A model generated the notes under the pieces. It had not been told where the DNA came from and made no database searches. It was given only the letters and a program-made list of their open reading frames with translations. Position numbers and translations under genes: made by a program. DNA of 64,000 bases from Pararhizobium sp. IMCC21322 (GTDB taxonomy: Bacteria; Pseudomonadota; Alphaproteobacteria; Rhizobiales; GCA-2746425), in the NCBI RefSeq assembly GCF_030758295.1, contig NZ_CP132335.1, positions 558,001 to 622,000 on the forward strand. The letters are read 5' to 3'. Shown here in pieces: positions 52,262 to 61,817 of this stretch. Every line of letters begins with the position of its first letter. The first letter of the stretch is position 1.

Positions 52262-53553
52262 TCAAAACGGCTTTGCTCTTGTTGCTTGGAGGGCTGGCGC
52301 TGAGCTTGCCCGTGGCCAGCGTTCTGGCAATCGGGGGCTATTTTCTTTCAGAGAATTTTTCATTCATCCCCATGACCGGTGCTGCAGGCACGCTGACATG
52401 GAGCCATTCTACCGATTTCATCCTGATTGCAGCACCGATGTTTATCATGATGGGTGAATTGATGCACCGCTCCGGTATTTCAGAACGCTTGTTTGGCGCC
52501 CTGACACCCTGGTTTGCACGCGTGCCTGGCCAGTTGATCCATACCAATATTGCTTCCAGTGCGGTCTTTGCCGCAACGTCCGGCTCGTCCCTGGCGACGG
52601 CCGCGACCATAGGCACGGTCGCCGTGCCCAACATGGACAAGGGCGGCTACAACAGGCCACTCTTTCTGGGATCTATCGCAGCCGGTGGCACGCTGGGTAT
52701 TTTGATCCCACCCTCAATCAACATGATCGTCTATTCTGTTTTGTCCCAGACATCGGTTGTGGATCTCTATGCTGCAGGGTTTATTCCCGGTCTGATGTTG
52801 GCAATGTTGTTTTCCGGGATTGTTCTGGTGGCTGTTCTGCTTGTGCCATCATTGGTCAAGGGACAGCCTGCCGACGGCTCACTTTGGCGCGCTCGGCTAG
52901 CAGGCTTGCCGCATCTGTTGCCACCGTTGATGTTGTTTTTCGTGGTGGTCGGGTCAATTTACCTGGGCGTCGCCACCCCAACGGAGGCCTCGGCACTGGG
53001 TCTTATGGCCACGCTGGGTTTGGTCGCGATTAACGGACAGCTCAATCTTAGTGTGCTGCTGAGCGCATTTGAGGGCACTGTGCGCACGACCTGCATGATC
53101 ATGCTGATCGTGTTGTCGGCGTTTTTCCTGAACCTTGTCATGGTCTCCATCGGTTTGGTGGACACAATCACGTCCTCTATCCTGGATTTGGGATGGTCGC
53201 CTTTGGCCATGCTGCTCGCCATTATCGCTTTCTATCTGGTGCTGGGCTGTTTCATGGAGACAATCTCGATGATGATTGCCACCACGCCCATTGTCGTTCC
53301 GGTTGTTGTTGGTCTGGGCTATGATCCGGTCTGGTGGGGCATCGTCTTTGTCATCCTGATCGAAGCGGCTCTGATCACGCCCCCCGTGGGCCTGAACCTT
53401 TATATCGTCCAGGCCGTGCGCAAATCCGGCTCTATCTCGGATCTGTTTATCGGGTCTGTCCCGTTTCTCGCGGCCATGCTGGTGATGGTCGTCCTGCTTC
53501 TTCTCTTTCCGGGTCTGGCACTTTGGCTTCCTGAAGTCGTCACCCCAAATTAG
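52258..53553 (+). CDS. TRAP transporter large membrane subunit (DctM)
   Basis: 431 residues, about 12 membrane segments. Typical TRAP-T large-subunit motifs: FILIAAPMFIMMGELMHRSG, SGSSLATAATIGTVAVPNM, AAGGTLGILIPPSINMIVYSVLS, VATPTEASALGLMATLG, LITPPVGLNLYIVQAV. GTG start at 52258 overlaps the dctQ stop. It is the translocating channel. Confidence 0.94.
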   Translation: MIKTALLLLLGGLALSLPVASVLAIGGYFLSENFSFIPMTGAAGTLTWSHSTDFILIAAPMFIMMGELMHRSGISERLFGALTPWFARVPGQLIHTNIASSAVFAATSGSSLATAATIGTVAVPNMDKGGYNRPLFLGSIAAGGTLGILIPPSINMIVYSVLSQTSVVDLYAAGFIPGLMLAMLFSGIVLVAVLLVPSLVKGQPADGSLWRARLAGLPHLLPPLMLFFVVVGSIYLGVATPTEASALGLMATLGLVAINGQLNLSVLLSAFEGTVRTTCMIMLIVLSAFFLNLVMVSIGLVDTITSSILDLGWSPLAMLLAIIAFYLVLGCFMETISMMIATTPIVVPVVVGLGYDPVWWGIVFVILIEAALITPPVGLNLYIVQAVRKSGSISDLFIGSVPFLAAMLVMVVLLLLFPGLALWLPEVVTPN

Positions 53554-53588
53554 GGCGGAAACCACCAATCAATAAAATGGAGAACCTC

Positions 53589-54629
53589 ATGAAGTATAAA
53601 CCAACCCTCGCAGCCATTATGGCAATGGCATTCGCAGTGCCTGTAATGGCAGCAGACATCCCCGAAACCGAACTGAACGTTGTTGGATCAATTGGCATTC
53701 TGTCCATGTACAAGGATATGGAATCTCCGTTCTGGAACGAGACAATAAAAGAAAGCTCTGATGGTGCAATCAAAGCAAACCTGAAGCCCTTCAATGAACT
53801 GGGCTTCAAAGGCGGTGAGCTGTTTTCGCTTGTGTCAAACGGAACTGTGCAGATGGCACATCAGGTTCTGGCTTACACCTCCGGCTCTGTCCCCATGAAC
53901 GAAGCAACAGACCTTGTTGGTGTCGTTGCAGATGTTGAAGCGGTTCACATAGCGGCCAAAGCATTCCGCGACACACATGCGGAATTCTTGGCAAAGGACC
54001 ACAACATCAAACTTCTGGGCTATGGCACTTACCAAAGTCAGGTCATTTATTGCCGTGATGCCTTTACGTCTATCGCCGACATGAAGGGGCGCAAGGTGCG
54101 CGCCTCTGGTGCCTCTCAGCAGGTGTTCATCGAGCATCTTGGCGGTTCGCCGATTGGCATGTCGTTTGGTGAAGTTCCGACTGCCATGGCCAATGGCACC
54201 ATCGACTGCGCGATCACCGGGGCGCTGTCCGGTTACCAGGCCAAATGGCACGAACCAGCGAATTATATTTCCGCACTACCAATCAACCATGGCGTGATCG
54301 CGCATATTGCCAATATGGACTGGTGGAACAGCGTCGATCCCGCCGCTCAAGCCGTGATTGAGGCCGGACTGACCGATCTGGAAGAAAAGATGTTTGCTTT
54401 GGCGAAAACGGAAACCACCGATGGCCTGGCCTGTAATTCAGGCGGGGCTTGTGCATATGGGGATGCGGCCAACATGACGCTGGTGCCTGTTACAGACGCT
54501 GACCGCGCCTTGCGCACCGAAGCTGCAAATGTTGCAGTTCTGCCCGCCTACAAAGAGCGGTGCGGCGAAGAATGTTCTGCCGCATGGAATGCAACGATTG
54601 GTGCAGCGATGGGCTTCACCATCAACTAA
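53589..54629 (+). CDS. TRAP transporter solute-binding protein (DctP family)
   Basis: 346 residues with a Sec signal peptide (LAAIMAMAFAVPVMA, cut near ADIPE). The DctP fold shows MKGRKVRASGASQQVFIEHLGGSPIGMSFGEVPTAMANGTIDCAITG, including the Arg that usually contacts the ligand carboxylate. Start 53589 chosen because GGAG lies just before it; the ATG at 53577 has none. Probable ligand: an organic acid. Confidence 0.9.
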   Translation: MKYKPTLAAIMAMAFAVPVMAADIPETELNVVGSIGILSMYKDMESPFWNETIKESSDGAIKANLKPFNELGFKGGELFSLVSNGTVQMAHQVLAYTSGSVPMNEATDLVGVVADVEAVHIAAKAFRDTHAEFLAKDHNIKLLGYGTYQSQVIYCRDAFTSIADMKGRKVRASGASQQVFIEHLGGSPIGMSFGEVPTAMANGTIDCAITGALSGYQAKWHEPANYISALPINHGVIAHIANMDWWNSVDPAAQAVIEAGLTDLEEKMFALAKTETTDGLACNSGGACAYGDAANMTLVPVTDADRALRTEAANVAVLPAYKERCGEECSAAWNATIGAAMGFTIN

Positions 54630-54638
54630 GCGGATCAG

Positions 54639-54664
54639 GGACGAGTGGGTTCGCCCGCTCGTCC
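54639..54664 (+). terminator. Strong hairpin after the TRAP operon
   Basis: An 11-bp stem GGACGAGTGGG / CCCGCTCGTCC (one G-T pair) capped by TTCG, 10 bases after the dctP stop. No T-run follows, so it may terminate weakly or protect the mRNA end. Confidence 0.55.
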
Positions 54665-54748
54665 ACATCAGTGATCAGTGCCGCGTTTTGCAGGGTCACA
54701 CTACAGGCCCAATACAACGGGACTTCGTCGGCCTGAAATGGCACAATC

Positions 54749-55081
54749 TTACGGACTGTTAATCTGCGTCAATGATGATTGCAGAAAAGCCCGTACACCG
54801 TTTTCAAAATAGGCCTGCGCTGTGTGTTCATCAATCCGGTTCAGTGAAAACCGGTGCAACGCGCCGTCCCGGAACTGCTTATATCTGGTCCAGTAGAAAT
54901 TGCCCTCGAATCCATACTGACCGTCATCCGTGCTGCCATCCGCCATTGTCACGTGACAGGACCAGTCGGGACGATACTGCACCGTTGCGACCCGAGCCAA
55001 TGTCTCGGGATCAAAGGCGTGAAGCGTTTGATTAAAGAGAAATTCCTTGATCTCTTTTTTGAATAAGCGCGCGTTAGCCAT
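54749..55081 (-). CDS. Small conserved-looking hypothetical protein
   Basis: 110 residues, soluble (FKKEIKEFLFNQTLHAFDPETLARVATVQYRPDWSCHVTMADGS, GFEGNFYWTRYKQFRDGALHRFSLNRID). Composition is protein-like throughout. I do not recognise the family. It is transcribed toward the TRAP operon and sits downstream of the HxlR gene on the same strand. Confidence 0.55.
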   Translation of the reverse strand: MANARLFKKEIKEFLFNQTLHAFDPETLARVATVQYRPDWSCHVTMADGSTDDGQYGFEGNFYWTRYKQFRDGALHRFSLNRIDEHTAQAYFENGVRAFLQSSLTQINSP

Positions 55082-55172
55082 TGCTGCTTTCTAAGACCAT
55101 GAACGTGCGGCGAGACAGATTGTCAGAACAGCAACCATCGTTAAAGCTGATTGAAAACATATTGGCAAAACC

Positions 55173-55841
55173 TCAAGCGTTTTGCGACAGTGGAAACAGG
55201 GTCACAAAGCGTTCTGCGAGGCTACGGTCACCTTCAATCTGTAGCAAGTCGTCCTTCTCCATCGCCTCAATGGGTGCGCCCCCATAGATGATTCCGGCCA
55301 TCACCTCCGGTACTGCGGTGAATATGACATCGGCATGGTCTGGATCGCTGGCAACAATTCTGATCGTTCCATCCTGCATCGTAGCGACATATCGCTCTTC
55401 TCCAATTCTGAAGCCGAAGGTGGCATCAATATTGGCCGACGCTTCGCGATCAATCATGGTCCGAAATGACAGGAACATGGACGCTGCACTAAACGGGCGC
55501 GTTGGGTCGTGACCGGGAGAGCCACAGGCCCAGCGTCCCAGTTCGACAAAGATCGGTTCGCAGCGCAGCCCCCATTCGGTCAGTTCATATACCTGTGTAC
55601 CGGCGGGAGGGGGCAGCTTGCGCCGGATAAGAATGCCAACACTTTCCAACTCTTCCAGCCGCTGTGTCAGCACATTGGCGCTGATACCGGGCAGACCTCT
55701 GCGGATATCGCCAAACCGGCGCGGTCCGAACATCATCTCTCGAATGACGAGCAGCATCCATCGGTCGCCGATGAGGTCCAGGGCGTGCGCAGCAGCGCAG
55801 GCGTCATCATAGCGGCGGCGTTTGTTAGCAATTTCATTCAT
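55173..55841 (-). CDS. HxlR-family transcriptional regulator
   Basis: 222 residues from the ATG at 55841. The HxlR winged HTH is clear: CAAAHALDLIGDRWMLLVIREMMFGPRRFGDIRRGLPGISANVLTQRLEELESVGILIRR. The second half (FGFRIGEERYVATMQDGTIRIV) resembles an SCP2-like lipid-binding domain seen in some HxlR proteins. It diverges from the DUF1428/VOC genes 89 bases away and probably regulates them. Confidence 0.88.
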   Translation of the reverse strand: MNEIANKRRRYDDACAAAHALDLIGDRWMLLVIREMMFGPRRFGDIRRGLPGISANVLTQRLEELESVGILIRRKLPPPAGTQVYELTEWGLRCEPIFVELGRWACGSPGHDPTRPFSAASMFLSFRTMIDREASANIDATFGFRIGEERYVATMQDGTIRIVASDPDHADVIFTAVPEVMAGIIYGGAPIEAMEKDDLLQIEGDRSLAERFVTLFPLSQNA

Positions 55842-55930
55842 AGTTATTTTTAATAACTCAATGGTTGACAATAGTAACACGTGATTGCATCATCGGCAAA
55901 CCTTATCCTGTAATCATAAGGAGATATCCC

Positions 55931-56283
55931 ATGAACTATGTCGATGGATTTGTGACTGCGGTACCGGCCGCCAACAAACAGAAATATATCGAGCATGCGC
56001 GCAATGCGATGCCGCTCATGAAAGAATTTGGCGTACAGCGGATGGTTGAGTGCTGGGGCGACGACACCCTGAGGGCAAGACCACTGACTTCAAAGGTGCA
56101 GTAAAAGCGAAGAACAACGAGGTGGTGCTGTTTAGCTGGTTTGAATGGCCCGACAAGGCAACCCGCGACGCCGGGGTGAAGATGATGATGGAAGACCCGC
56201 GTATGAAGAAGATGGGCAATGAAATGCCCTTTGACGGCAAGCGCATGATCTTTGGCGGGTTCACACCAATTCTGGACGAATAG
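55931..56283 (+). pseudogene. DUF1428 (YbaA-like) protein, frameshifted
   Basis: The frame from ATG 55931 reads MNYVDGFVTAVPAANKQKY and breaks near 56066-56070, where one C is missing from a C-run: ACACCCTGAG instead of ACACCCCTGAG. Adding it gives WGDDTPEGKTTDFKGAVKAK and the frame runs to VVLFSWFEWP, MPFDGKRMIFGGFTPILDE. DUF1428 is a small ferredoxin-like family of unknown function that often accompanies VOC genes. Could be a sequencing error. Confidence 0.8.
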
Positions 56284-56295
56284 GGAGATAGACTG

Positions 56296-57075
56296 ATGAG
56301 CAATCGTGAAGGCACACCCATCTGGTACGAATTGATGACCGAAGAGCCCGGTGCGGCTCAGGAATTTTATGGCTCCGTCATGGGCTGGACGTTTGAGGCC
56401 ATGCCCGGCGGGCTGGAGCGCGAATATCTTGTAGCTTCTGCCGGTGACCAAACGGTCGCCGGTTTGATGCGAACGCCCGAGCATGCCAAGGGGATGCCAA
56501 ATATGTGGTTCGTCTATATCGGGGTTGAGGATGTTGACGCGTCCGCCGAAAAAGTAGCGTCGCTGGGCGGAACGGTCGATATTGAGCCGACTGACATTCC
56601 CGGTGTTGGCCGGTTTGCATTCTGTGCCGACCCGCAAGGCGCGCATTTCTATTTGATGCGCGGCAGCAGCAACGAGGACAGCACGGCCTTCGCGCCAAGG
56701 AAAGCGGGCCATTGCAGCTGGAACGAGTTGGTGACGTCCGATCAAAAGGCGGCAATGGACTTCTACAGCAAACTGCTTGGTTGGGAAAATGGCGGGGCGA
56801 TGCCAATGGGCGGAACCATGGGCGACTATACGTTCATCAATCATGGCAAAGAGATGATCGGCGCCGTTATGGATGCGCCCGACAAGGACACCAGGCCTTT
56901 CTGGAACTTTGCATTGCAAGTGACCGATATTGATGCGGCCGTGATGGCTGTCAAAAAAGGCGGTGGCACTGTGCGGACGGGTCCAAACGAATTACCGGAT
57001 AACAGTGGATGGCTGATCCAGACAACCGATCCTCAGGGCGCAAGGGTCATGTTCACCGGTGCCAGAAAATTGTGA
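56296..57075 (+). CDS. Two-domain VOC (glyoxalase-like) protein
   Basis: 259 residues made of two vicinal-oxygen-chelate repeats: IWYELMTEEPGAAQEFYGSVMGWTF with MWFVYIGVEDVDASAEKVASLGG, and CSWNELVTSDQKAAMDFYSKLLGWE with GGGTVRTGPNELPDNSGWLIQTTDPQGARVMF. It resembles the Cfp30B/27-kDa antigen group of hydroxylase/bleomycin-resistance relatives. Catalytic role unknown. It follows the DUF1428 gene by 12 bases. Confidence 0.85.
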   Translation: MSNREGTPIWYELMTEEPGAAQEFYGSVMGWTFEAMPGGLEREYLVASAGDQTVAGLMRTPEHAKGMPNMWFVYIGVEDVDASAEKVASLGGTVDIEPTDIPGVGRFAFCADPQGAHFYLMRGSSNEDSTAFAPRKAGHCSWNELVTSDQKAAMDFYSKLLGWENGGAMPMGGTMGDYTFINHGKEMIGAVMDAPDKDTRPFWNFALQVTDIDAAVMAVKKGGGTVRTGPNELPDNSGWLIQTTDPQGARVMFTGARKL

Positions 57076-57150
57076 GGTCTGCGCCTATATAACTTGGCCG
57101 TGTATATGCTGGTATAACCTATACGGCCCTGACACTGTAAGGAGAGGATA

Positions 57151-57645
57151 ATGACAGCCCAACAGAAAATAGCGCCTTGCCTGTGGTTCGACAAGCAAGC
57201 ACTGGAAGCTGCTGAATTCTACGTATCGGCGTTTCCGGATTCCCGGATAGACAACGTCATTCGATCTGGAGTGGACTGGCCGGCAGGCGAAGCCGGTGAC
57301 GTGATCTTTGTCGAGTTCACGCTTTCAGGTGTTGCGCATCAAGCATTAAACGGTGGGGCCAACCAACCCTTCACCGAAGCTATTTCGCTGTCCGTCACCT
57401 GTGAGGATCAAGCGGAAATTGATCGACTTTGGGCGGCGTTAACGGACGGCGGTGGCGAACCAATTCAATGCGGCTGGCTGAAAGACAGGTTCGGCCTCCG
57501 TTGGCAAATCGTTCCAGCGTCTCATCAGCGTATGATGAGGGAGGGAAACGATGAGCAATTGGCACGACTCATGGCTGCGATGATGAATATGGTGAAGTTC
57601 GATGTCGCTGCGCTGGAAGCGGTCTTCGAGGGCAAGGAAAAATAA
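57151..57645 (+). CDS. PhnB-like VOC protein
   Basis: 164 residues of the 3-demethylubiquinone-methyltransferase-like (PhnB) VOC subgroup: IAPCLWFDKQALEAAEFYVSAFPDSRI, FTLSGVAHQALNGGANQPFTEAISLSVTCEDQAEIDRLWAALTDGG, QCGWLKDRFGLRWQIVP. Despite the family name no methyltransferase motif exists; function unknown. AGGAGAGG lies before the ATG. Confidence 0.88.
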   Translation: MTAQQKIAPCLWFDKQALEAAEFYVSAFPDSRIDNVIRSGVDWPAGEAGDVIFVEFTLSGVAHQALNGGANQPFTEAISLSVTCEDQAEIDRLWAALTDGGGEPIQCGWLKDRFGLRWQIVPASHQRMMREGNDEQLARLMAAMMNMVKFDVAALEAVFEGKEK

Positions 57646-58040
57646 AGGGCCTTCGTAGAGTCAGGATACCTGAAAATAGTATACACCAGAAGCTGGAAGA
57701 CATCAGGCCACAAGCCGGTTTTCGCCATTAGATCACTAGCGCAGCAACGCTATCAAAAATGTTGGTCTGGAATTTGGGGCTCTCCCGAATTTATTCCAAA
57801 ATGATGCTGCCATGCCCAAACATTGTATAACTTACGGCGAGGGGCAGCCCGGTAAAATTGTGGGCTTTGATGGATTGTTCGCTTCCATGTGTCGTTCATT
57901 AAAATTGGTGATCGAATATATGACAAACCGCTGGATTGATTGCGCAAACCCATACTAAACTGACACGAATAAAATGGTGCGGACGCATGCTGTGAGGCGT
58001 TTGCGCGGGACAAATGCGCAGACTGTCGGGAGGAACTGGA
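57646..58040. other. Intergenic, no feature seen
   Basis: About 395 bases between the PhnB-like gene and the aldo/keto reductase. I find no gene or clear hairpin; the reductase promoter presumably lies here. Confidence 0.5.
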
Positions 58041-59120
58041 ATGAAATATCGGACCCTTGGGAAAACCGGGCTAAAAATTTCTGAAATCACGATGGGCACG
58101 TTCACCTTTGGGGGTAGCGGGCCATTTGGGATGGTCGCCAGTCAAGGTGTTGCCGAGGCCCGCAAGCTTGTGGATCTGTGCGTCGACAATGGCGTCAATC
58201 TGTTTGATACCGCCAATATGTACTCGACCGGATTGTCTGAAGAGATTCTTGGCGAAGTCCTTGAAGGCCGTTATGATGATATTCTCGTCACATCCAAGGC
58301 GCGCATGCCCATTGGTGAGGGACCAAATGATGAAGGCGTGTCCCGATGGCACCTCATTCGGGAATGTGAGCGGTCTCTAAAGCGTTTGCGCACTGATCAT
58401 ATCGATGTTTACTACATGCATGAATGGGACGGCATAACTCCGGTTGAGGAGAAAATGGCGGCGCTCGACACGCTCGTTCAGCATGGCAAGGTGCGCTATG
58501 TCGGTTGCTCCAATTATTCCGGCTGGCATGTCATGAAGTCGCTGGCTGCAGCACCAAGCTATGCATCGCGCTTTGTCACCCAACAAATTCACTACACTTT
58601 GGAAGCCCGCGAAGCGGAATTCGAGCTGTTGCCCTTGTCGGTCGATCAGGGTCTTGGCGTGTTGGTCTGGTCACCGCTGGCCGGTGGCCTGCTCAGCGGC
58701 AAGCATCGGCGCGGTCAGGATGCACCAGCAGGATCGCGCCAGGCTGCCGGATGGAACGAGCCACCAATCCGCGATATGTCGCGTTTGTGGAACATTGTTG
58801 ATGTGCTTGTGGAGATCGGCGAGGAGCATGATGTGGCGGCCGCGCAAATCGCGTTGGCCTGGCTTTTGACACGGCCGGCGATTTCCTCACTGGTGGTCGG
58901 AGGCCGTACAGAAGAGCAGTTCGAGCAGAACTTCAGGGCCGTCGATATCACGCTTACTGATGATCAGCTCAAACGCCTCAATGATGTGAGCCGCCTGCCG
59001 CTGCATTACCCGTATTGGCACCAGCATAATTTCGCCCGGCCACGGTTTACAGAGGCCGATCAGGCGCTGCATGCCGATTATCCGGATCGCCACTATGGTG
59101 GCGAAGATAATTTGATCTAG
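58041..59120 (+). CDS. Aldo/keto reductase
   Basis: 359 residues, NADP-dependent TIM-barrel oxidoreductase of the YajO/YghZ type: MKYRTLGKTGLKISEITMGT, GVNLFDTANMYSTGLSEEILGEVLEG with catalytic Asp/Tyr, DILVTSKARMP with the Lys, VYYMHEWDG with the His. The nucleotide-binding tail SSLVVGGRTEEQFEQN is present. Start chosen after GGAGGAACTGGA. It reduces a sugar aldehyde or ketone of unknown identity; it converges with the kinase operon. Confidence 0.9.
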   Translation: MKYRTLGKTGLKISEITMGTFTFGGSGPFGMVASQGVAEARKLVDLCVDNGVNLFDTANMYSTGLSEEILGEVLEGRYDDILVTSKARMPIGEGPNDEGVSRWHLIRECERSLKRLRTDHIDVYYMHEWDGITPVEEKMAALDTLVQHGKVRYVGCSNYSGWHVMKSLAAAPSYASRFVTQQIHYTLEAREAEFELLPLSVDQGLGVLVWSPLAGGLLSGKHRRGQDAPAGSRQAAGWNEPPIRDMSRLWNIVDVLVEIGEEHDVAAAQIALAWLLTRPAISSLVVGGRTEEQFEQNFRAVDITLTDDQLKRLNDVSRLPLHYPYWHQHNFARPRFTEADQALHADYPDRHYGGEDNLI

Positions 59121-59161
59121 AGCCTATCAACCAGCGGCGACGCTCGTCAGCTTTCACGCTG

Positions 59162-59770
59162 CTAGCGCGCCGCTGCGGCTTTAACAATGCGTTGCATGGC
59201 CAGCATCCCCGGATCGTCCATGCCGATGCTTTTTTCCCCGAAAATGCGGGCGCGGCCAATGGTTGCCGGTTTGTCGCGGATATCATCCAGCGCTTGATCA
59301 ACGGCTTTGGCAGCTGCATCTGCCAGGGCTTCCGGCGTATCAAGCCCGGCGGTTGCCTGAGCCACGGCATCAAGACTGTCGAGGACCGTTTTACCGCCCA
59401 GTTCAGCCTTGCCCCGCTCCTGCATTTTATCGCGGGCAGCGGCAACGAGATTTGAAATCTCGGCGGCATCAAATTCCGTCTGACCTTTCAGCGTCTTTGC
59501 CGCCGTCATCAGACCGGTTGCCATCAACGTTCCGTAGGATGAGCCGGACGATTTGGTAAATGCTTGGGCGCATTGAAACAACGCCATGCCGATGTCATAG
59601 GGAAGGTCGTCCTTCATCGCGGAAATGGCGCGCATGCCGCGGGTCATGGTCACCCCCAGATCGCCGTCGCCCAGCGCACCGTCAGCGGCATTCAATTCAT
59701 CAAAGTCACGTTCCATTGCCGCCGTCACACGGTCGATTGCCTGTACCAGGTCCGCCTTCGCAAGTGTCAT
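59162..59770 (-). CDS. dhaL: Dihydroxyacetone kinase subunit DhaL-like
   Basis: 202 residues. The nucleotide/Mg site is DGALGDGDLGVTMTRGM, and SSGSSYGTLMATGLM and DPGMLAMQRIV follow, as in DhaL, the ATP/ADP-binding half of DhaKL-type kinases. The ATG at 59770 overlaps the dhaK stop (ATGA) after GGAGGG. No PTS protein DhaM is visible, so phosphoryl transfer from ATP is likely. The sugar may not be dihydroxyacetone: related pairs act on tetruloses such as erythrulose (inference). Confidence 0.88.
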   Translation of the reverse strand: MTLAKADLVQAIDRVTAAMERDFDELNAADGALGDGDLGVTMTRGMRAISAMKDDLPYDIGMALFQCAQAFTKSSGSSYGTLMATGLMTAAKTLKGQTEFDAAEISNLVAAARDKMQERGKAELGGKTVLDSLDAVAQATAGLDTPEALADAAAKAVDQALDDIRDKPATIGRARIFGEKSIGMDDPGMLAMQRIVKAAAAR

Positions 59771-60768
59771 CGGACCCTCCAGAAAGCGCAGTCGCATGGG
59801 GCTTTCAAAAGCGCTTCCAGCTCATCATTAAGCTTGCACAGCGTGAAGGATACACCTGACATTTCCATGGATGTTGCGTAGCGCCCGACAAGCGGCATGA
59901 CAATTGTCACGCCGGCCTTATCAAGCCGCTGCTTGACAATTCGGTAGAGGATATAAAGTTCTTCGGGCGGTGTGGCACCAAGACTGTTGACCAGAATTGA
60001 CACGCGGTCACCCGATGCAAGCGGCATATCAGCGAGCAGGCGGTCCATCATTTCGTCCGCAATCTCATCGGCAGTGCGCAGTTTGCCGCGCCACACGCCC
60101 GGCTCACCGTGGATGCCCATGCCCATTTCCATCTCATCATCTGCGATGTCAAATGTCGGCTTGCCCGCTTGTGGAACCGTGCATGATGAGAGCGCCGCAC
60201 CGATGGAGCGGCAGGCATCGGCAGCCTTTTGTGCAACGGCGGTAACGCCTTCAAGGTCGCGGCCTTCTTCTGCGGCAGCGCCCGCCAGTTTGAACGCGTA
60301 GACCATACCGGCCACGCCGCGGCGTTTTTCATGTTCTGCTGGCGGCGCGGAGGCCACATCGTCGGCCAGCAGCACTGTGGTGCAGTTGATATCTTCAAAC
60401 TCGACCAACTCTCCGGCCATATCAAAATTCATGACATCGCCGCCATAATTGCCGTAAAGCCGCAGCACGCCCGCGCCTTGATCGGCAACGCGAATGGCAT
60501 CTGCCATCTGCTCAGCGGACGGGGAGGCGAACACATCGCCAACAGCGCAGGCATCAAGCAGCCCTTCACCGACATAGCCGGTAAACACTGGCAAATGGCC
60601 TGAGCCGCCGCCGGTGACAATGCCCACCTTGCCGTCTTTTGCCTGTTTGGCACGCGTCACGACTTTGCTGCTGTCACCGTGCATCCGGTAGAATTCAGGA
60701 TGCGCTGCGACGAAGCCTTCCAGCATTTCGTCGACGTAGTTTTCGGGTTTGTTAAGTATCTTCTTCAT
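59767..60768 (-). CDS. dhaK: Dihydroxyacetone kinase subunit DhaK-like
   Basis: 333 residues. The Gly-rich sugar site GIVTGGGSGHLPVFTGYVGEG, NYGGDVMNFDMA, TVLLADDVAS and GMGIHGEPGVWRG, where the His forms the hemiaminal bond with the ketose, are all present. With DhaL it forms the kinase. Four adjacent genes on the same strand encode a ribose-type ABC importer, so the phosphorylated ketose probably comes from an imported sugar or polyol. Confidence 0.9.
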   Translation of the reverse strand: MKKILNKPENYVDEMLEGFVAAHPEFYRMHGDSSKVVTRAKQAKDGKVGIVTGGGSGHLPVFTGYVGEGLLDACAVGDVFASPSAEQMADAIRVADQGAGVLRLYGNYGGDVMNFDMAGELVEFEDINCTTVLLADDVASAPPAEHEKRRGVAGMVYAFKLAGAAAEEGRDLEGVTAVAQKAADACRSIGAALSSCTVPQAGKPTFDIADDEMEMGMGIHGEPGVWRGKLRTADEIADEMMDRLLADMPLASGDRVSILVNSLGATPPEELYILYRIVKQRLDKAGVTIVMPLVGRYATSMEMSGVSFTLCKLNDELEALLKAPCDCAFWRVR

Positions 60769-60782
60769 CCCATCCCCTCGGT

Positions 60783-61802
60783 TCAGCTGGATTTAGTCGG
60801 TTTGGACAGGGCCGAGCGGAAAACGGCCAGTCCGTTGGTGTTGATCACCATCACAAATATAAGCAGTGCGCCCCAGATCAGTTCTCTGGCAAAATTGGAT
60901 ACCTGGAGCATGTTGAGGCCGCTCGACAAAAACTGCATGGAGAGCACGGCCAGGACCACGCCAACAACGCGCCCGTATCCGCCATAGGGGTTTACACCGC
61001 CAAGCACCGCAATCAGAACCGCAAGCAGCAGATAGCTGGAGCCATAATCTGCTTTGGCCGAGTTTGCGCGGCTCATGATGACAAGCCCGGCGACAGAGGC
61101 AAACATGCCTGCGATCACGTAAACTTTTAAAATCATGCGGTTGATATCAACTGCAGCATAGAGCGCTGCCAGCGGATTTGCACCAAACATGGTCACCCGC
61201 AGGCCAAAAGCTGTGCGCGTCAACAGCAGGTGCAAGCCAAAGCCCAGCAGCGCAAAGACGATCAATGGCACCGGTATGCCAAGCAAACGCTCATTGCCAA
61301 TCCAGGCCACAGCATCGGGAAAGCCCATTACGGCACTGCCTCCGGTCATTGCAATTGCAAAGCCGGTAAAGACAAGGCCGGAGCCGAGCGTTGCCAGGAT
61401 GGGCGGCAAGCCAAAGAATGCGATCAGTGATCCGTTGATCAAACCAGCAATTGCGCCAATGCAAAGAGCCGCGACCATAGCCAGGCCAAGCCACAGCAAC
61501 GATTGGCCAGCAGCCATTGTGGGGTCGGCAAACTGGGTCAAGATGATAGCTGCGATGACCGCCGAAAGGTTTGAGACGCCCACCACCGACAGATCAATGC
61601 CGCCGGTCATCATGGTTATCGTCATGGCAAGGGCCAGAATGGCAAATTCCGGAAACTGGAAGGCCATCGAAGTCAGGTTTTGCGGTGACAGGAACCGGTC
61701 TGGTGACAGCACCGCCATGAAAGCAAACACCGCAATGGCGATAACAAGCAGACGGAACTCGGGGGCCCGGGTGAAGTCTTTTTTATGGATTTGCGTTGTC
61801 AT
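60783..61802 (-). CDS. Sugar ABC transporter permease (RbsC type), 1
   Basis: 339 residues, about nine hydrophobic segments with the RbsC signatures MTGGIDLSVVGVSNLSAVIAA, LINGSLIAFFGLPPILATLGSGLVFTG and AVLIAVLGGVNPYGGYGRVVG. It starts 15 bases after the other permease stop and is followed after 14 bases by dhaK. Confidence 0.92.
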   Translation of the reverse strand: MTTQIHKKDFTRAPEFRLLVIAIAVFAFMAVLSPDRFLSPQNLTSMAFQFPEFAILALAMTITMMTGGIDLSVVGVSNLSAVIAAIILTQFADPTMAAGQSLLWLGLAMVAALCIGAIAGLINGSLIAFFGLPPILATLGSGLVFTGFAIAMTGGSAVMGFPDAVAWIGNERLLGIPVPLIVFALLGFGLHLLLTRTAFGLRVTMFGANPLAALYAAVDINRMILKVYVIAGMFASVAGLVIMSRANSAKADYGSSYLLLAVLIAVLGGVNPYGGYGRVVGVVLAVLSMQFLSSGLNMLQVSNFARELIWGALLIFVMVINTNGLAVFRSALSKPTKSS

Positions 61803-61817
61803 GTAAACCTCATCACC

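Noticed and set aside
52954-53568. Minus-strand frame of 204 codons across dctM
   Set aside because: Asp/His/Gln/Arg-rich antisense of a membrane protein gene, a common artefact.
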